DNA from: Pseudomonadota bacterium
Lineage (GTDB): Bacteria > Pseudomonadota > Alphaproteobacteria > Rhizobiales > Xanthobacteraceae
DNA length: 64,000 nucleotides
Assembly: GCA_018240595.1 (NCBI GenBank)
Contig: JAFEFL010000063.1
Coordinates: 236,701-300,700, forward strand
Direction: 5' to 3'
Below the pieces are notes generated by a model. The model did not search any database and was not told the origin of the DNA. It was given only the letters and a program-made list of their open reading frames with translations. The translations under genes were made by a program, and so were the position numbers. Below, one piece after another: positions 32,187 to 43,587 of the stretch (its first letter is position 1; each line of letters opens with the position of its first letter).

Positions 32187-35072
32187 ATGGACCGGGCGAT
32201 CCACCAACAAGACTGGCTCGATGATGCTCGGCTGGCCGACTACGCGCTCACGCCGGCGCCGGTCTGGCTGTGGAGCACCGACGCCCGAACGATCTTGTGG
32301 GCGAACGCCGGAGCCGCCGCGATCTTTCACGCCGCAACGCCAGCCGAGCTGGCGCAGCAGACCTTCGAGCCAAACCATACTGCCGCCGCGCAGATCAAAC
32401 GTCTCGCCGGCACTTTGCCGCCAGCCGGCACCAAGCGCCTCGAGCGGCTGCGTGGCTTCGGCGCGCCGTTCGGCGCGACGCTGACCTGCCTGTGCTCGCG
32501 CCTGCGGCTTGCCGACAACTCCGAAGCCATCCTGGTCGCCGCCACCGAGCGCGCCGGCCAGGAACTCACGTTGCAGGAACGCGCGCGCCGTCTCATCGAC
32601 GCCATCGATCAGCCGGTAGCGATTTTCACCGCCGACGGGGAATTGATCGAGGCCAATGCCGACGCGCGCCAGCGTCTCGGCAACAAGCCCGACCTCGTCA
32701 CGCTCGGCCTCGTCAAAATGGCGCGCGAAGCGAGCCATAATGGCCGCGCCGAAGGTGACAGCGCCGCAGGCCTCGTCACCTTGCGCAAGCTCGGCGCCGG
32801 CGCCACCGAAGCGCTGCTGCTGCAATTCGCACCGGGCAAGGCGGAAGCGCCGGCCGCACCGGCTCCACCCGCGCCCGGCGCAGACATCGTCGCCATCAAA
32901 CCGGCGGCGACGAAGCCGCCGCTCGATGGACCCTCGCGGCCGCAGCCTTATCGCTTCGTCTGGCAGATGGATGCGGCGACGCATTTCACGCAGGGCATGG
33001 AGAACTTCGCGCAACTGCTCGGGCCGGAGACCGCGTCGGTTCTGCTGCGCGCCTGGCCCGATGTCGCGCAGACGCTCGGTATCGATACCGAGGGCCGCAT
33101 TGCCCGTGCGCTCGCCGCGCGCGAGACCTGGAGCGGCATCGTCGTTTACTGGCCGGTGGACGGCACCGGCGAACGTGTCGCCATCGAAATGTCCGGCCTG
33201 CCGATGTTCGACCGCGAGCGCAATTTCACCGGCTATCGCGGCTTCGGCATCTGCCGCGCCGGCCTGCGCGATCAGGCCGTCGTCGCGCCGCCGCGGCCCT
33301 TATCGCCGCTCGCCGAGGCCAAAGTGCTGACCCTGCGCCCGGTGACGCCGGAAGCGCCGGTGCTGCCGACGCCGCCGATCGCGCCGGTCATCGAGCCCAC
33401 GCCGTCCGCTCCGGCCACGCCGTCGCTGTCGGCCGGCGAGACCAGCAATTTCGAAGAGCTGGCGCGCGAACTGAACGCGCGGCTGAAGGGCGCGTCACGG
33501 CGCGCGCCGTCGCCCGACGACACGCCGGACTTCGGCACCGAACCGCTGACCATGCCGCTGATCCCGCCGCCAACGCCGCGCGCCGCGCCCGACGACAGCC
33601 GCATCATCCTCGACCGTCTGCCGACCGGCATCCTGGTCTACCGGCTCAACAATCTGATCTATGCCAATCGCGCCTTCCTCGACTGGACAGGCTACGACAG
33701 CCTTGCGGCGCTGGCCGATGCAGGCGGGCTCGACAGCCTGTTCATCGAGCCGGCGCAGGGCGCCAACGGCGCGTCCGCCGCCAATGGCAACGGCGCCAAA
33801 TCGCTGACCATCAATACCGTCCACGGCGAGCGCAAGCCGGTGCAGGGCAAGCTCTTCAGCGTGCCATGGGGCGGCGAAAACGCGCTGGTGCTGATGATAC
33901 AGACCAGCGGCATCGCCGAGGCGCAAACCCAAGCCAATGAAACCTCGCTGCGCCGGCTGGAAAGCGAAGCGACCGAACTGCGCGCCGTTCTCGACACCGC
34001 CACCGATGGCGTGCTGATCCTCGACCGCGCCGGCCGCGTGCTCTCGGCCAACCGTTCGGCGCAGGCGCTGTTCGGTTACGATGCCGCCGACTTCACCGAA
34101 CTCGGCCTCGGCGAACTGTTCGCGCCGGAAAGCCGCCGCAGCATGCTCGATTATCTCGATCGGGTTGCCGGCGATCGCGGCACGCTGCCCGATGCCGGCC
34201 GCGAAGCCATCGGCCGCTTCAAGCGCGGCGGGCTGGTGCCGCTCTACGTGACCATGGGACGTCTGGAGAACGGCGACAAGTTCTGCGCAGTGCTGCGCGA
34301 CCTCACCGCCTGGAAGCGCACCGAGGAAGAGCTCATCAACGCGCGGCGCGAGGCCGAGCGCATCTCGACCGCCAAGTCGGAATTCCTCGCCAAGATCAGC
34401 CACGAGATCCGCACGCCGCTCAACGCCATCATCGGCTTCTCCGAAGTGATGATGGACGAGCGCTTCGGCGCCATCGGCAACGAGCGCTACAAGCAGTACC
34501 TCAAGGACATCCACGCCTCGGGCGGGCACTTGATTTCGCTGCTCAATGACCTGCTCGATCTCTCGAAAATCGAGGCCGGCAAACTCGACCTCACATTCGT
34601 CAGTGTCAACCTGAACGAGATCGTCCAGGAATGCGTGGCGATGATGCAGCAGCAGGCCAACCGCGAACGCGTCATCATCCGCACATCGCTATCGCCGAAC
34701 CTGCCGCCGATCGTCGCAGACGCGCGCTCGGTGCGCCAGATCGCACTCAACATCTTGTCGAACTCGATCAAGTTTACCGGCGCCGGCGGCCAGGTCATCC
34801 TCTCCACCGCCGTGAATGACGACAACGAGGCGAGCCTGCGCGTGCGCGATACCGGCTCCGGCATGAGCGAACACGAATTGCAGACGGCGCTGGAGCCGTT
34901 CCGGCAGCTCGCCACGGCCTCGCGCTGGGGCGCCAGCGGCACCGGCCTTGGCCTGCCGATCACCAAGGCGCTGGCGGAGGCCAACCACGCCCGCTTCCGC
35001 ATCACCAGCCGGCCGGACGACGGAACCCTGGTCGAGATCGCCTTCCCGGCGACCCGGGTGCTGGCCGAATAA
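32187..35072 (+). CDS. PAS-domain sensor histidine kinase (PdhS/PleC-like)
   Basis: This 961-residue cytoplasmic kinase has no clear membrane segment. PAS-like domains lie near residues 15-120 and 145-230, a Pro/Ala-rich linker at about 395-475, another PAS near 485-600, and a final PAS near 610-720. The kinase core has His739 in KISHEIRTPLNAIIGFSEVM, the N box NILSNSIKFT, DTGSGMSEHEL and GTGLGLPI. The phrase after the H box (MDERFGAIGNERYKQYLKDI) and ALAEANHARF near the end are typical of the PdhS/PleC/DivJ family that controls cell-cycle and polarity through DivK. No cognate regulator is adjacent. ATG 32187 is preferred over an upstream TTG. Confidence 0.9.
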   Translation: MDRAIHQQDWLDDARLADYALTPAPVWLWSTDARTILWANAGAAAIFHAATPAELAQQTFEPNHTAAAQIKRLAGTLPPAGTKRLERLRGFGAPFGATLTCLCSRLRLADNSEAILVAATERAGQELTLQERARRLIDAIDQPVAIFTADGELIEANADARQRLGNKPDLVTLGLVKMAREASHNGRAEGDSAAGLVTLRKLGAGATEALLLQFAPGKAEAPAAPAPPAPGADIVAIKPAATKPPLDGPSRPQPYRFVWQMDAATHFTQGMENFAQLLGPETASVLLRAWPDVAQTLGIDTEGRIARALAARETWSGIVVYWPVDGTGERVAIEMSGLPMFDRERNFTGYRGFGICRAGLRDQAVVAPPRPLSPLAEAKVLTLRPVTPEAPVLPTPPIAPVIEPTPSAPATPSLSAGETSNFEELARELNARLKGASRRAPSPDDTPDFGTEPLTMPLIPPPTPRAAPDDSRIILDRLPTGILVYRLNNLIYANRAFLDWTGYDSLAALADAGGLDSLFIEPAQGANGASAANGNGAKSLTINTVHGERKPVQGKLFSVPWGGENALVLMIQTSGIAEAQTQANETSLRRLESEATELRAVLDTATDGVLILDRAGRVLSANRSAQALFGYDAADFTELGLGELFAPESRRSMLDYLDRVAGDRGTLPDAGREAIGRFKRGGLVPLYVTMGRLENGDKFCAVLRDLTAWKRTEEELINARREAERISTAKSEFLAKISHEIRTPLNAIIGFSEVMMDERFGAIGNERYKQYLKDIHASGGHLISLLNDLLDLSKIEAGKLDLTFVSVNLNEIVQECVAMMQQQANRERVIIRTSLSPNLPPIVADARSVRQIALNILSNSIKFTGAGGQVILSTAVNDDNEASLRVRDTGSGMSEHELQTALEPFRQLATASRWGASGTGLGLPITKALAEANHARFRITSRPDDGTLVEIAFPATRVLAE

Positions 35073-35139
35073 TTTACGCTGGCCTTACGCGACGACGCGT
35101 TATCCTGTCCGGCGACGGGGTGACGGAGAACATGTCGTC

Positions 35140-35889
35140 ATGCGGCATCTGATGCGAGCGGCACTGCTGGGTTTTGTCCTGATGGCGCATGGACTGTCCG
35201 GCGCCGCACGCGCCGCGGAGAAGGTCGATCTGCTGCTGGTGCTAGCATCCGACGTGTCGCGCAGCGTGACGCCGGAAAAATTCAAACTGCAGCGCGACGG
35301 CTATATCGCGGCTATCGCCAATAGCCGCGTTCTCGAGGCCATCAAGGGCGGCCGCAACGGCCGCATCGCCGTGCTGTTTCTCGAATGGTCGGGCTTCGGA
35401 AATCAGAAGGTCGTCATCGACTGGACGGTCATCGACGGTGAACAATCGGCCCACGCCTTCGGCACAAAACTGCTTGAGGAGCCGCGCGCCTTTGCCGATC
35501 GCACGTCGATCAGCGGCGGCATCGAGGCGGCGATGGCCGAGCTCAGCAAGGCGCCCTATGAGTCCGAGCGCCAGACCATCGACGTCTCCGGCGATGGCAC
35601 CAACAATTCAGGCCGCGACGTCGCGGCGGTGCGCGATGAGGCGCTCAACAAGGGCATTGTCATCAACGGTCTGGTGATCCTGTCGGACTCGCCGATGCCG
35701 TGGAATCCCGAGCATACCAATCCGCCTGGCGGTCTTGCCAAGTACTACCGGGACAATGTCGCCGGCGGCCCCGGCAGCTTCGTCATGGAGGCGCAGAACT
35801 TCGAATCCTTCGGCGACGCGATCCTCAAGAAGATGATCGCCGAGATCGCCGATGCGGGCGCTGCTGAGCCTGCCCCGATTTTGCGCTAA
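35140..35889 (+). CDS. Exported DUF1194 (vWA-like) protein
   Basis: This 249-residue protein has a signal peptide (cleavage near AARAAEK) and the DUF1194 domain, a von Willebrand A-like fold. The metal-site-like motif reads LVLASDVSRSVTPEKF, followed by RTSISGGIEAAM and IDVSGDGTNNSG. In the usual MIDAS motif the first loop is DxSxS; here it is SDVSRS, which fits. The function is unknown. ATG 35140 follows ACGGAGAA. The upstream kinase ends 67 bases before the start. Confidence 0.85.
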   Translation: MRHLMRAALLGFVLMAHGLSGAARAAEKVDLLLVLASDVSRSVTPEKFKLQRDGYIAAIANSRVLEAIKGGRNGRIAVLFLEWSGFGNQKVVIDWTVIDGEQSAHAFGTKLLEEPRAFADRTSISGGIEAAMAELSKAPYESERQTIDVSGDGTNNSGRDVAAVRDEALNKGIVINGLVILSDSPMPWNPEHTNPPGGLAKYYRDNVAGGPGSFVMEAQNFESFGDAILKKMIAEIADAGAAEPAPILR

Positions 35890-36020
35890 TCCGGCCACCA
35901 GCGCACGCGCCCCGGCCCTAAAAGGGTCACACAGCTCGCTAAAGTTGGCGTCGGCCGGCCTAATGGTATATTTGTCGGCCGAAACAGGGCCTTTGAGCCG
36001 ACCCACCGGATATACCTATC

Positions 36021-37943
36021 TTGACGGCCTTTGCTGGCATTCGACGCTTGGGATTTGTGCTGCTCGCCGTTGCCGCGGTGGCGGTCGGCGTTCTCACGAC
36101 AGCGGGCTACCTCATCTCACCGGAGACGGTGCGCAGCGAGGTCCTGAACGGCATCCGCTCGGCCACCGGCCTCGATCCCATCCTCGGTGGCAAGGCCAGC
36201 GTTACCCTGTTCCCGAAGGGCAGCGTCAGCTTCGCCGACGTCGTGCTCGGCGATCCGAACCGCCCGGCGCTGACCGCCGAGCGGCTGACCGCGCGCCTGC
36301 GCTTCTTCCCGCTGCTGGTTGGCCGCGTCGAGATCGCCGACATCTCGCTCGAGAAGCCGACCATCGCCATCGACATCGACCGCGACGGCGGATCGAACTG
36401 GTCGGTGCTGATCGCGGCCCTCGCCCGCGGCCAGAAGCCGCACGGCAACCGCACCGTCGCAGCCTTCTCGGAAATGCGCATTGATGACGGCACGCTGCTG
36501 TTGCACAAGGACGGCGACCGCACGGTCGAAACCCTGCATGCGGTGGATTTCTCGCTGGCCTGGCCCTCGATCTCGAAGAGCCTCGGCGCCACCGGCCACT
36601 TCGTCTGGCACGGCGAAAAGGTCGAGGCGAGCGTCAACCTCGCCGACTTTGCCGCGGCGCTCGGCGGCGGCCGCAGTGGAGTGAAATTGCGCCTGAGCGG
36701 GCCGCCGATGAACGCGGCATTCGAAGGCGCCTTCAGCTTCAAACCGACGCTCAAAGTCGAAGGCACTCTCGCCGCCGACGCGGTCTCGCTTCGCCGTGCA
36801 CTGACCTGGGCCGGCCACGAGCCATTGCCGGGTGGTGGTTTCGGCCGCTTCGCCATCAAGGCGCAGACCACGATCGTCGGCGACACGATCAGCCTCGCCG
36901 GCGTCAATGTCGAACTCGACGGCAACAGCGCCGAAGGCGTGCTGTCCTTCGCCAATGAAGGACGGCAGACGCTGCAAGGAACTCTGGCCTCCGAAACGCT
37001 CAACCTGTCGCCCTACATTTCCACGGTGCGCCTGCTCGCCGGCAACCAGCGCGCCTGGAACGATGCGCGGCTGACGCCCGAGGGCCTTAACGGCATGGAT
37101 TTCGACCTGCGGATTTCCGCAGCCAACGTTATCATGGGCAACGCCAAGATCGGCCGCACTGCGATCGGCGCCAATCTTCACAACGGCCGGCTGATGGTTT
37201 CGATCGGTGAAGCCCAGGCCTTCGGCGGCGTGATCAAAGGTTCGGTGGCGCTGACCAATTTCGATTCCGGCGTGGATTTCAAATCGCAGGTACAGTTCGC
37301 CGACGTCGATCTCGAAAGCTGCCTCGGTCAAATGTTCGGCCTCAAGCGCCTCGAGGGCAAAGGTACGATGTCGATGTCGATCGACGGCACCGGCGACAGC
37401 GTGCTCGGCGTAACGCGGACGCTGACCGGCACTGCATCGCTGACCGGCCGCGACGGCGCAATCTCGGGCATCAATGTCGAGCAACTGCTGCGGCGCCTCG
37501 AACGGCGTCCGCTGTCGGGCGGCGGCGATTTCCGCACCGGCCGCACGCCCTACGACAAAGTCGACATCACGCTGCGCATGACGCAAGGCACCGTCGAGGT
37601 GCAGGACATGACGGTGGAAAGCACCGCCGTACGCCTGGTGCTCGCCGGCACGGCGTCGATCCCCGAGCGCGAACTCGATCTGAAAGGAACCGCGGCCCTT
37701 GTCACCCCAAGCCGCGCCGGCGCCCAACCGTTCGGCCTGCCTTTCGTGGTTCAGGGCTCTTGGGACGATCCGATGATGCTGCCGGATGCCGAAGCGCTCA
37801 TCCGCCGCTCCGGCGCGGCGGCGCCGCTGCTCAACGCGGTGCGCGAGCGCAGCGCCCGCGACACCGTCCGTTCGGCGATCGAGCGGCTGACCGGCGGCGG
37901 CGTGCCCACGGCCGACACCACGCCGGTGGCGCCGAAGCCCTGA
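36021..37943 (+). CDS. AsmA-family envelope protein
   Basis: This 640-residue protein has one N-terminal membrane anchor (about residues 8-32) and a long beta-rich periplasmic part typical of AsmA, which belongs to the bridge-like lipid transfer group implicated in moving phospholipids to the outer membrane. Family marks are the ILGGKASVTLFPKGSVSFADVVLG segment near residue 53, GTASLTGRDGAISGINVEQLLRR near 472, and a DLKGTAALVTP segment near the end. The start appears to be TTG 36021; no in-frame ATG fits. It converges with glpK with a gap of only three bases. Confidence 0.87.
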   Translation: MTAFAGIRRLGFVLLAVAAVAVGVLTTAGYLISPETVRSEVLNGIRSATGLDPILGGKASVTLFPKGSVSFADVVLGDPNRPALTAERLTARLRFFPLLVGRVEIADISLEKPTIAIDIDRDGGSNWSVLIAALARGQKPHGNRTVAAFSEMRIDDGTLLLHKDGDRTVETLHAVDFSLAWPSISKSLGATGHFVWHGEKVEASVNLADFAAALGGGRSGVKLRLSGPPMNAAFEGAFSFKPTLKVEGTLAADAVSLRRALTWAGHEPLPGGGFGRFAIKAQTTIVGDTISLAGVNVELDGNSAEGVLSFANEGRQTLQGTLASETLNLSPYISTVRLLAGNQRAWNDARLTPEGLNGMDFDLRISAANVIMGNAKIGRTAIGANLHNGRLMVSIGEAQAFGGVIKGSVALTNFDSGVDFKSQVQFADVDLESCLGQMFGLKRLEGKGTMSMSIDGTGDSVLGVTRTLTGTASLTGRDGAISGINVEQLLRRLERRPLSGGGDFRTGRTPYDKVDITLRMTQGTVEVQDMTVESTAVRLVLAGTASIPERELDLKGTAALVTPSRAGAQPFGLPFVVQGSWDDPMMLPDAEALIRRSGAAAPLLNAVRERSARDTVRSAIERLTGGGVPTADTTPVAPKP

Positions 37944-37946
37944 CGA

Positions 37947-39443
37947 TTACCGCTTCGTGAGCGTGCGACGCACGGCGTCTTTCCAGCCCGCATATTTCCT
38001 GTTGCGCTCGGCAGCATCCATCCTGGGCTCGAAGCGCCGGTCGCATTGCCATTGCGCGGCAAAGCCGTCGAGGTCCGGACACAGCCCGGCGGCGCGGCCG
38101 GCGAGATAAGCCGCGCCCAGCGCCGTCGTCTCCATCAGCACCGGGCGATCGACCGGCGCGGCGAGAATGTCGGCGAGGAATTGCATGCAGGCATCGCTCG
38201 CTGTCATGCCCCCATCGACCCGCAGCACGGTCTGCGCGCCGCGCGCGGCCGGCCAGTCAGCGTGCATCGCTTCGATCAGATCGCGCGTCTGATAACCGAC
38301 CGCTTGCAGCGCCGCGCTGACGATTTCGGCGGCGCCGCAATTGCGCGTCAGTCCGAAAATTGCGCCGCGGCACTGCGCGTCCCAGTAAGGCGCACCGAGG
38401 CCGACGAAGGCCGGCACCAGATATACATCTTCCGCCGGATCGGCCGTGGCTGCAAGCGCGCCGGCATCGGATGACTTGGCGATGATCTTGAGCCCGTCGC
38501 GCAGCCACTGCACCGCAGCTCCGGCGATAAAGATCGCGCCCTCGAGCGCGTAGGTGCGCTTGCCGTCGAGCTGATAGGCGATGGTTGACAGCAGCCGATT
38601 GTTCGAGGCGACGCGCTCGGCGCCGGTGTTGAGCAGCATGAACGAGCCGGTGCCATAGGTCGATTTCATCATGCCGGGTGAGAAGCAACCTTGCCCCACC
38701 GTCGCCGCCTGCTGGTCACCGGCCATGCCGAGGATCGGAATGGCGGCGCCGAAGAGATCCTTATCGGTGACGCCGAACGGCCCGGCGCAATCCTTGACCT
38801 CCGGCAGCATCGACGCCGGCACGCCGAACAGGCGGCACAGGTCGTCGTCCCACCGGCCGCTGGAAATATCGAGCAGGCTGGTGCGCGCCGCATTGCTGGC
38901 GTCGGTGGCGTGCACCTTGCCACCAGTCAGCCGCCACAGCAGGAAACTGTCGATGGTGCCGAAGGCGAGCTTTCCCGCCTGGGCCTCGCCGCGCGCGCCG
39001 TCTACGCGGTCGAGCAGCCAGGCGATCTTGCTGGCGGAAAAATAGGGATCGATGACCAGCCCGGTCTTGGCGGCGATCGTGGCTTCATGGCCATCCGCGC
39101 GCAGCGCGTCGCAGAAATCCGCGGTGCGGCGGTCCTGCCAGACGATGGCGTTGTGGATCGGCGCGCCGGAAGCGCGGTCCCAGACCACGGTCGTCTCACG
39201 CTGGTTGGTGATGCCGATCGCCGCGATATCTTTGCCGGCGAGGCCCGCCTTGGCGACGGCATCGCGGACGACGGCGACGGCGGCGCGCCAGATCTCTTCG
39301 GCGTCGTGCTCCACCCAGCCCGGCGCAGGGAAGATCTGCGGCAGCTCTTGCTGCGCCACGGCAAGCGGCTTCAGGCCGACGTCGAAGACGATGGCACGGG
39401 TCGAGGTCGTACCCTGGTCGATGGCAACAAGATGGTTTGGCAA
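37947..39443 (-). CDS. glpK: Glycerol kinase
   Basis: This 498-residue FGGY kinase phosphorylates glycerol to glycerol-3-phosphate. The N-terminal phosphate motif AIDQGTTSTRAIVFD and the FGGY signature regions (NAIVWQDRRTADFC and GGMTASDACMQFLADI) are present, and the length is standard. With glpD on the same strand it forms the glycerol-to-dihydroxyacetone-phosphate route, interrupted by a response-regulator gene. No GlpF facilitator is encoded in the window. Confidence 0.97.
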   Translation of the reverse strand: MPNHLVAIDQGTTSTRAIVFDVGLKPLAVAQQELPQIFPAPGWVEHDAEEIWRAAVAVVRDAVAKAGLAGKDIAAIGITNQRETTVVWDRASGAPIHNAIVWQDRRTADFCDALRADGHEATIAAKTGLVIDPYFSASKIAWLLDRVDGARGEAQAGKLAFGTIDSFLLWRLTGGKVHATDASNAARTSLLDISSGRWDDDLCRLFGVPASMLPEVKDCAGPFGVTDKDLFGAAIPILGMAGDQQAATVGQGCFSPGMMKSTYGTGSFMLLNTGAERVASNNRLLSTIAYQLDGKRTYALEGAIFIAGAAVQWLRDGLKIIAKSSDAGALAATADPAEDVYLVPAFVGLGAPYWDAQCRGAIFGLTRNCGAAEIVSAALQAVGYQTRDLIEAMHADWPAARGAQTVLRVDGGMTASDACMQFLADILAAPVDRPVLMETTALGAAYLAGRAAGLCPDLDGFAAQWQCDRRFEPRMDAAERNRKYAGWKDAVRRTLTKR

Positions 39444-39503
39444 TAGCGTCCCCGGCGCGGATCGCCGGAGGCTAAAACGGATCGGACAGGATTTGAAGCC
39501 GGG

Positions 39504-40022
39504 TCAGTTCAGAAACACGAGCGTCGAGGCGTCGTCGTTTTCACGCTGGATATCGGAAAACCGGCGCGGTACAGGCCCGTAATAATCGCCGGAGCGGATC
39601 ATCGGGCGCGGGTGGAACAGAACGGAGGCCAGCCGGTCGCGCAGCGACTTGGTCGAGACCGGCTTGAGCAAGAATTCGTTGATGCCGATTTCCACCGCTT
39701 CGATCACCTTGGCCCGTTCGCCGTGGCCGGTCAGCATGATGATCGGAATATCGGGCAGCGGGAAAGTTTGCGGCGAGCGGACCATGCGCACGAAGGCTGG
39801 CCCGTCCATGCCCGGCATGCTCCAGTCGAGGATGACGACATCGGGCATGTTGCGGCGGATCGATTCGAGGCCGGCGAGGCCGTCCGGCGCTTCCATCACT
39901 GTGCGGACGCCCATGCTGGTGAGTAGAGTACGCACGACCTTTCTCATGAAAGGCTCGTCGTCAACGACGAGGACTTTCAGCTTTTCAAGACGGCGTTCCA
40001 ATTCGCGCACGTCATACGCCAT
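39504..40022 (-). CDS. Stand-alone receiver-domain response regulator
   Basis: This 172-residue protein is a receiver domain with a short C-terminal tail and no output domain. VLVVDDEPFMRKVVRTLL carries the acidic pocket, Asp66 in VVILDWSMPGMDG is the phosphoacceptor, LTGH holds the conserved Thr, and LLKPVS the Lys. It should signal by protein contact, as CheY or DivK do. It lies between glpD and glpK on the same strand, with an inverted repeat in the gap after glpD. The start at ATG 40022 (MAYDVRELE) is preferred; ATG 40034 is also possible. Confidence 0.88.
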   Translation of the reverse strand: MAYDVRELERRLEKLKVLVVDDEPFMRKVVRTLLTSMGVRTVMEAPDGLAGLESIRRNMPDVVILDWSMPGMDGPAFVRMVRSPQTFPLPDIPIIMLTGHGERAKVIEAVEIGINEFLLKPVSTKSLRDRLASVLFHPRPMIRSGDYYGPVPRRFSDIQRENDDASTLVFLN

Positions 40023-40076
40023 GTGCGGCCCCATCCCGGCGTGTCTCACACTGGTATTCAACCACAATCGCGTCGC

Positions 40077-40094
40077 TACAACGTGAAAGTTGTA
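40077..40094. promoter_or_regulatory. Inverted repeat upstream of the receiver gene
   Basis: TACAAC (40077-40082) and GTTGTA (40089-40094) form a 6-bp dyad with a GTGAAA spacer, 55 bases upstream of the receiver start in an AT-rich patch. It may be an operator for a promoter separate from glpD. Confidence 0.35.
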
Positions 40095-40126
40095 AACGTA
40101 ATTGCGGCGGCGGCGGCGACGGTTCG

Positions 40127-41671
<1,545 letters not shown>

Positions 41672-41862
41672 GAGCCTCTCGGTTCGCTTGATTCGCCTTG
41701 CCGGCCGTAAATTTCAAGCAACCGGCGCCGGATATTCTACCGTCCGCCCTGTTAACGCGGCTTAAAGCCGGAAATTTCCGATCCCGTTGCCAATTGCCTT
41801 GGCTTCGACATATGTCTCTTGTTCTTTCCGCGTCACATTGACGCCTGCCGCCCTAGGACACC

Positions 41863-42729
41863 ATGCCCGCCCCCCGCCTGCTTGTCATCGAAGGCAACAA
41901 CCCCGCCACCATGGCCGAACATGTCTCGTTCGGCGGCACCGAAGCCAGCAAGGGCTACGCGGCGCTGCTGCGCGAGCTGTTGCCGGTGGCGCAAGTCGAC
42001 ATTTGCCAGCCGGCCGACGTCACCGCGCAGTTGCCGGCGGGCGAGGCGCTGGAAGGCTATGACGGCATCGCCATCACCGGCTCGGGGCTGCATGTTTATA
42101 ACGGCGGCCCGGAGGTTACCCGGCAAGTCGATCTAGTGCGCACCGCGCTCGGCACCGGCACCCCGGTGTTCGGCTCGTGCTGGGGCCTGCAGGTCATCAC
42201 CGTCGCCAGCGGCGGCGTCGTGCGACGCAATCCAAAGGGCCGGGAAATCGGCTTCGGCCGCGGCATCCGCCTGACGGAGGCCGGCCGCAAGCACCCGATG
42301 TATGTCGGCAAGCTCGACGTATTCAACGCACCGACGGTTCATCTCGACGAGGTCGAAACGCTGCCGGCGGGCGCCACGGTGCTGTCCAGCAATGCCGTGT
42401 CGCAGGTACAGGCGGTGGAATTTCGCACGCCGGGCTCGACGGCGTGGGGCGTGCAGTATCATCCGGAATATCCGTTGCGCGAACTGGCGGTCATCGTGCG
42501 CCGCATCGGCACGCGGCTGATCGGCGAAGGCTTCTTTGCCGATGAAAGCGACATGCAGGAGTTCGCGCGAGATCTCGACACGCTCGACCGTGATCCGGCT
42601 TGCAAGCGGCTTTCGTGGCGGCACGGCATCAGCCAGAACGTGCTCGACAAGAAGCTGCGCGTCAGCGAGGTGGCCAACTGGGTCGAATTTCAGGTGCTGC
42701 CGATGCGCGTCAAGCGCGGGCGAGGTTGA
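41863..42729 (+). CDS. Class I glutamine amidotransferase-like protein
   Basis: This 288-residue protein has a full class I GATase domain. The nucleophile is the Cys in GSCWGLQVITVASGG near residue 106, and the His-Glu pair is in GVQYHPEYP near residue 203. It resembles GMP-synthase-like stand-alone amidotransferases that hydrolyse glutamine or gamma-glutamyl compounds. No synthetase partner is adjacent, so gamma-glutamyl hydrolysis is possible. A REP-like palindrome follows. Confidence 0.85.
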   Translation: MPAPRLLVIEGNNPATMAEHVSFGGTEASKGYAALLRELLPVAQVDICQPADVTAQLPAGEALEGYDGIAITGSGLHVYNGGPEVTRQVDLVRTALGTGTPVFGSCWGLQVITVASGGVVRRNPKGREIGFGRGIRLTEAGRKHPMYVGKLDVFNAPTVHLDEVETLPAGATVLSSNAVSQVQAVEFRTPGSTAWGVQYHPEYPLRELAVIVRRIGTRLIGEGFFADESDMQEFARDLDTLDRDPACKRLSWRHGISQNVLDKKLRVSEVANWVEFQVLPMRVKRGRG

Positions 42730-42765
42730 AGCGCATCCGCTATTGCCGCGGGCCCTGCCCTGCCT

Positions 42766-42806
42766 CATGCTGAGGAGCGCACCATCGGTGCGCGTCTCGA
42801 AGCATG
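42766..42806. repeat. REP-like palindrome
   Basis: A nested imperfect palindrome has an inner GCGCACC-ATC-GGTGCGC (42777-42793) flanked by GAG/CTC and CATGCT (42766-42771) with AGCATG (42801-42806). I recognise this ...GAGGAGCGCACC...GGTGCGCGTCTCGA... element as a widespread repeat in Bradyrhizobium relatives. Confidence 0.75.
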
Positions 42807-42876
42807 TGACCGCCCCTTCCATTCGAGACCAGTGCTGACGCGCTTTCCTCCGGATGAGGCGGGTTGAGGTTGCACC

Positions 42877-43587
42877 ATGTCTTTCACCGACAAGACCATC
42901 GTCGTCACGGGCGGCACCGGCGCGCTCGGCACCGCCGTGGTCGGTCTGCTGACCGACGCCGGTGCGCGCTGCATCGTGCCGTATCGCAACGAGGTCGAGG
43001 CGCAGCGCTACGTCCACCGCGGCACCAAGAGCGTCACGATGGTCGCGGCAGGCGATCTCGCCGACGAGGATGTAGTCGGGAAAATCTATGACGGCCTTAA
43101 GCTGTGGGCCTCGATCCACATCGCCGGCGGTTTCGCCATGGGCGCGATCGAGGACACCGACAAGGCCGCGCTGATGGCGCAGCTCGACGGCAATCTCGTC
43201 TCCTGCTTCCTGTGCTGCCGCGCCGCGGTCAAGGCGATCAAGGCGGCCGGCCAAGTCGAAAATAGCGGCGGCCGCATCGTCAATGTCGCGGCGCGGCCGG
43301 CGCTGGAGCCGCGCAGCGGCGCCGGCATGACCGCCTATACGATTGCCAAATCGGGCGTCTCGGCCCTGTCGGCAGCGCTCGGAGAGGAAGTCGCCAAGGA
43401 CGGCATTCTGGTGAACGCGGTGGCGCCGTCGATCATGGACACCGCCGCCAATCGCAAGGCGATGCCGAAAGCCGACTTCGCCAAATGGCCGAAGGTCGAG
43501 GACGTCGCGGCGACGATCGTCTACCTCGCCTCGCCGGACAACGCCGTCGCCCGCGGCGGCGTCGTGCCGGTGTATGGGCGCTCCTAG
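42877..43587 (+). CDS. Short-chain dehydrogenase/reductase
   Basis: This 236-residue SDR has the nucleotide motif VVTGGTGALGTAVV near residue 10 and the catalytic YxxxK in MTAYTIAKSG near residue 152. The usual NNAG motif reads HIAGGFAMG, as in some divergent members. The substrate is unknown. Its TAG stop overlaps the convergent malonyl-CoA decarboxylase stop within CTAG at 43584-43587. Confidence 0.87.
   Translation: MSFTDKTIVVTGGTGALGTAVVGLLTDAGARCIVPYRNEVEAQRYVHRGTKSVTMVAAGDLADEDVVGKIYDGLKLWASIHIAGGFAMGAIEDTDKAALMAQLDGNLVSCFLCCRAAVKAIKAAGQVENSGGRIVNVAARPALEPRSGAGMTAYTIAKSGVSALSAALGEEVAKDGILVNAVAPSIMDTAANRKAMPKADFAKWPKVEDVAATIVYLASPDNAVARGGVVPVYGRS

Noticed and set aside
42730..42876. Possible riboswitch between the amidotransferase and SDR genes
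   Set aside because: The structure is fully explained by a REP-like palindrome known from this bacterial group.
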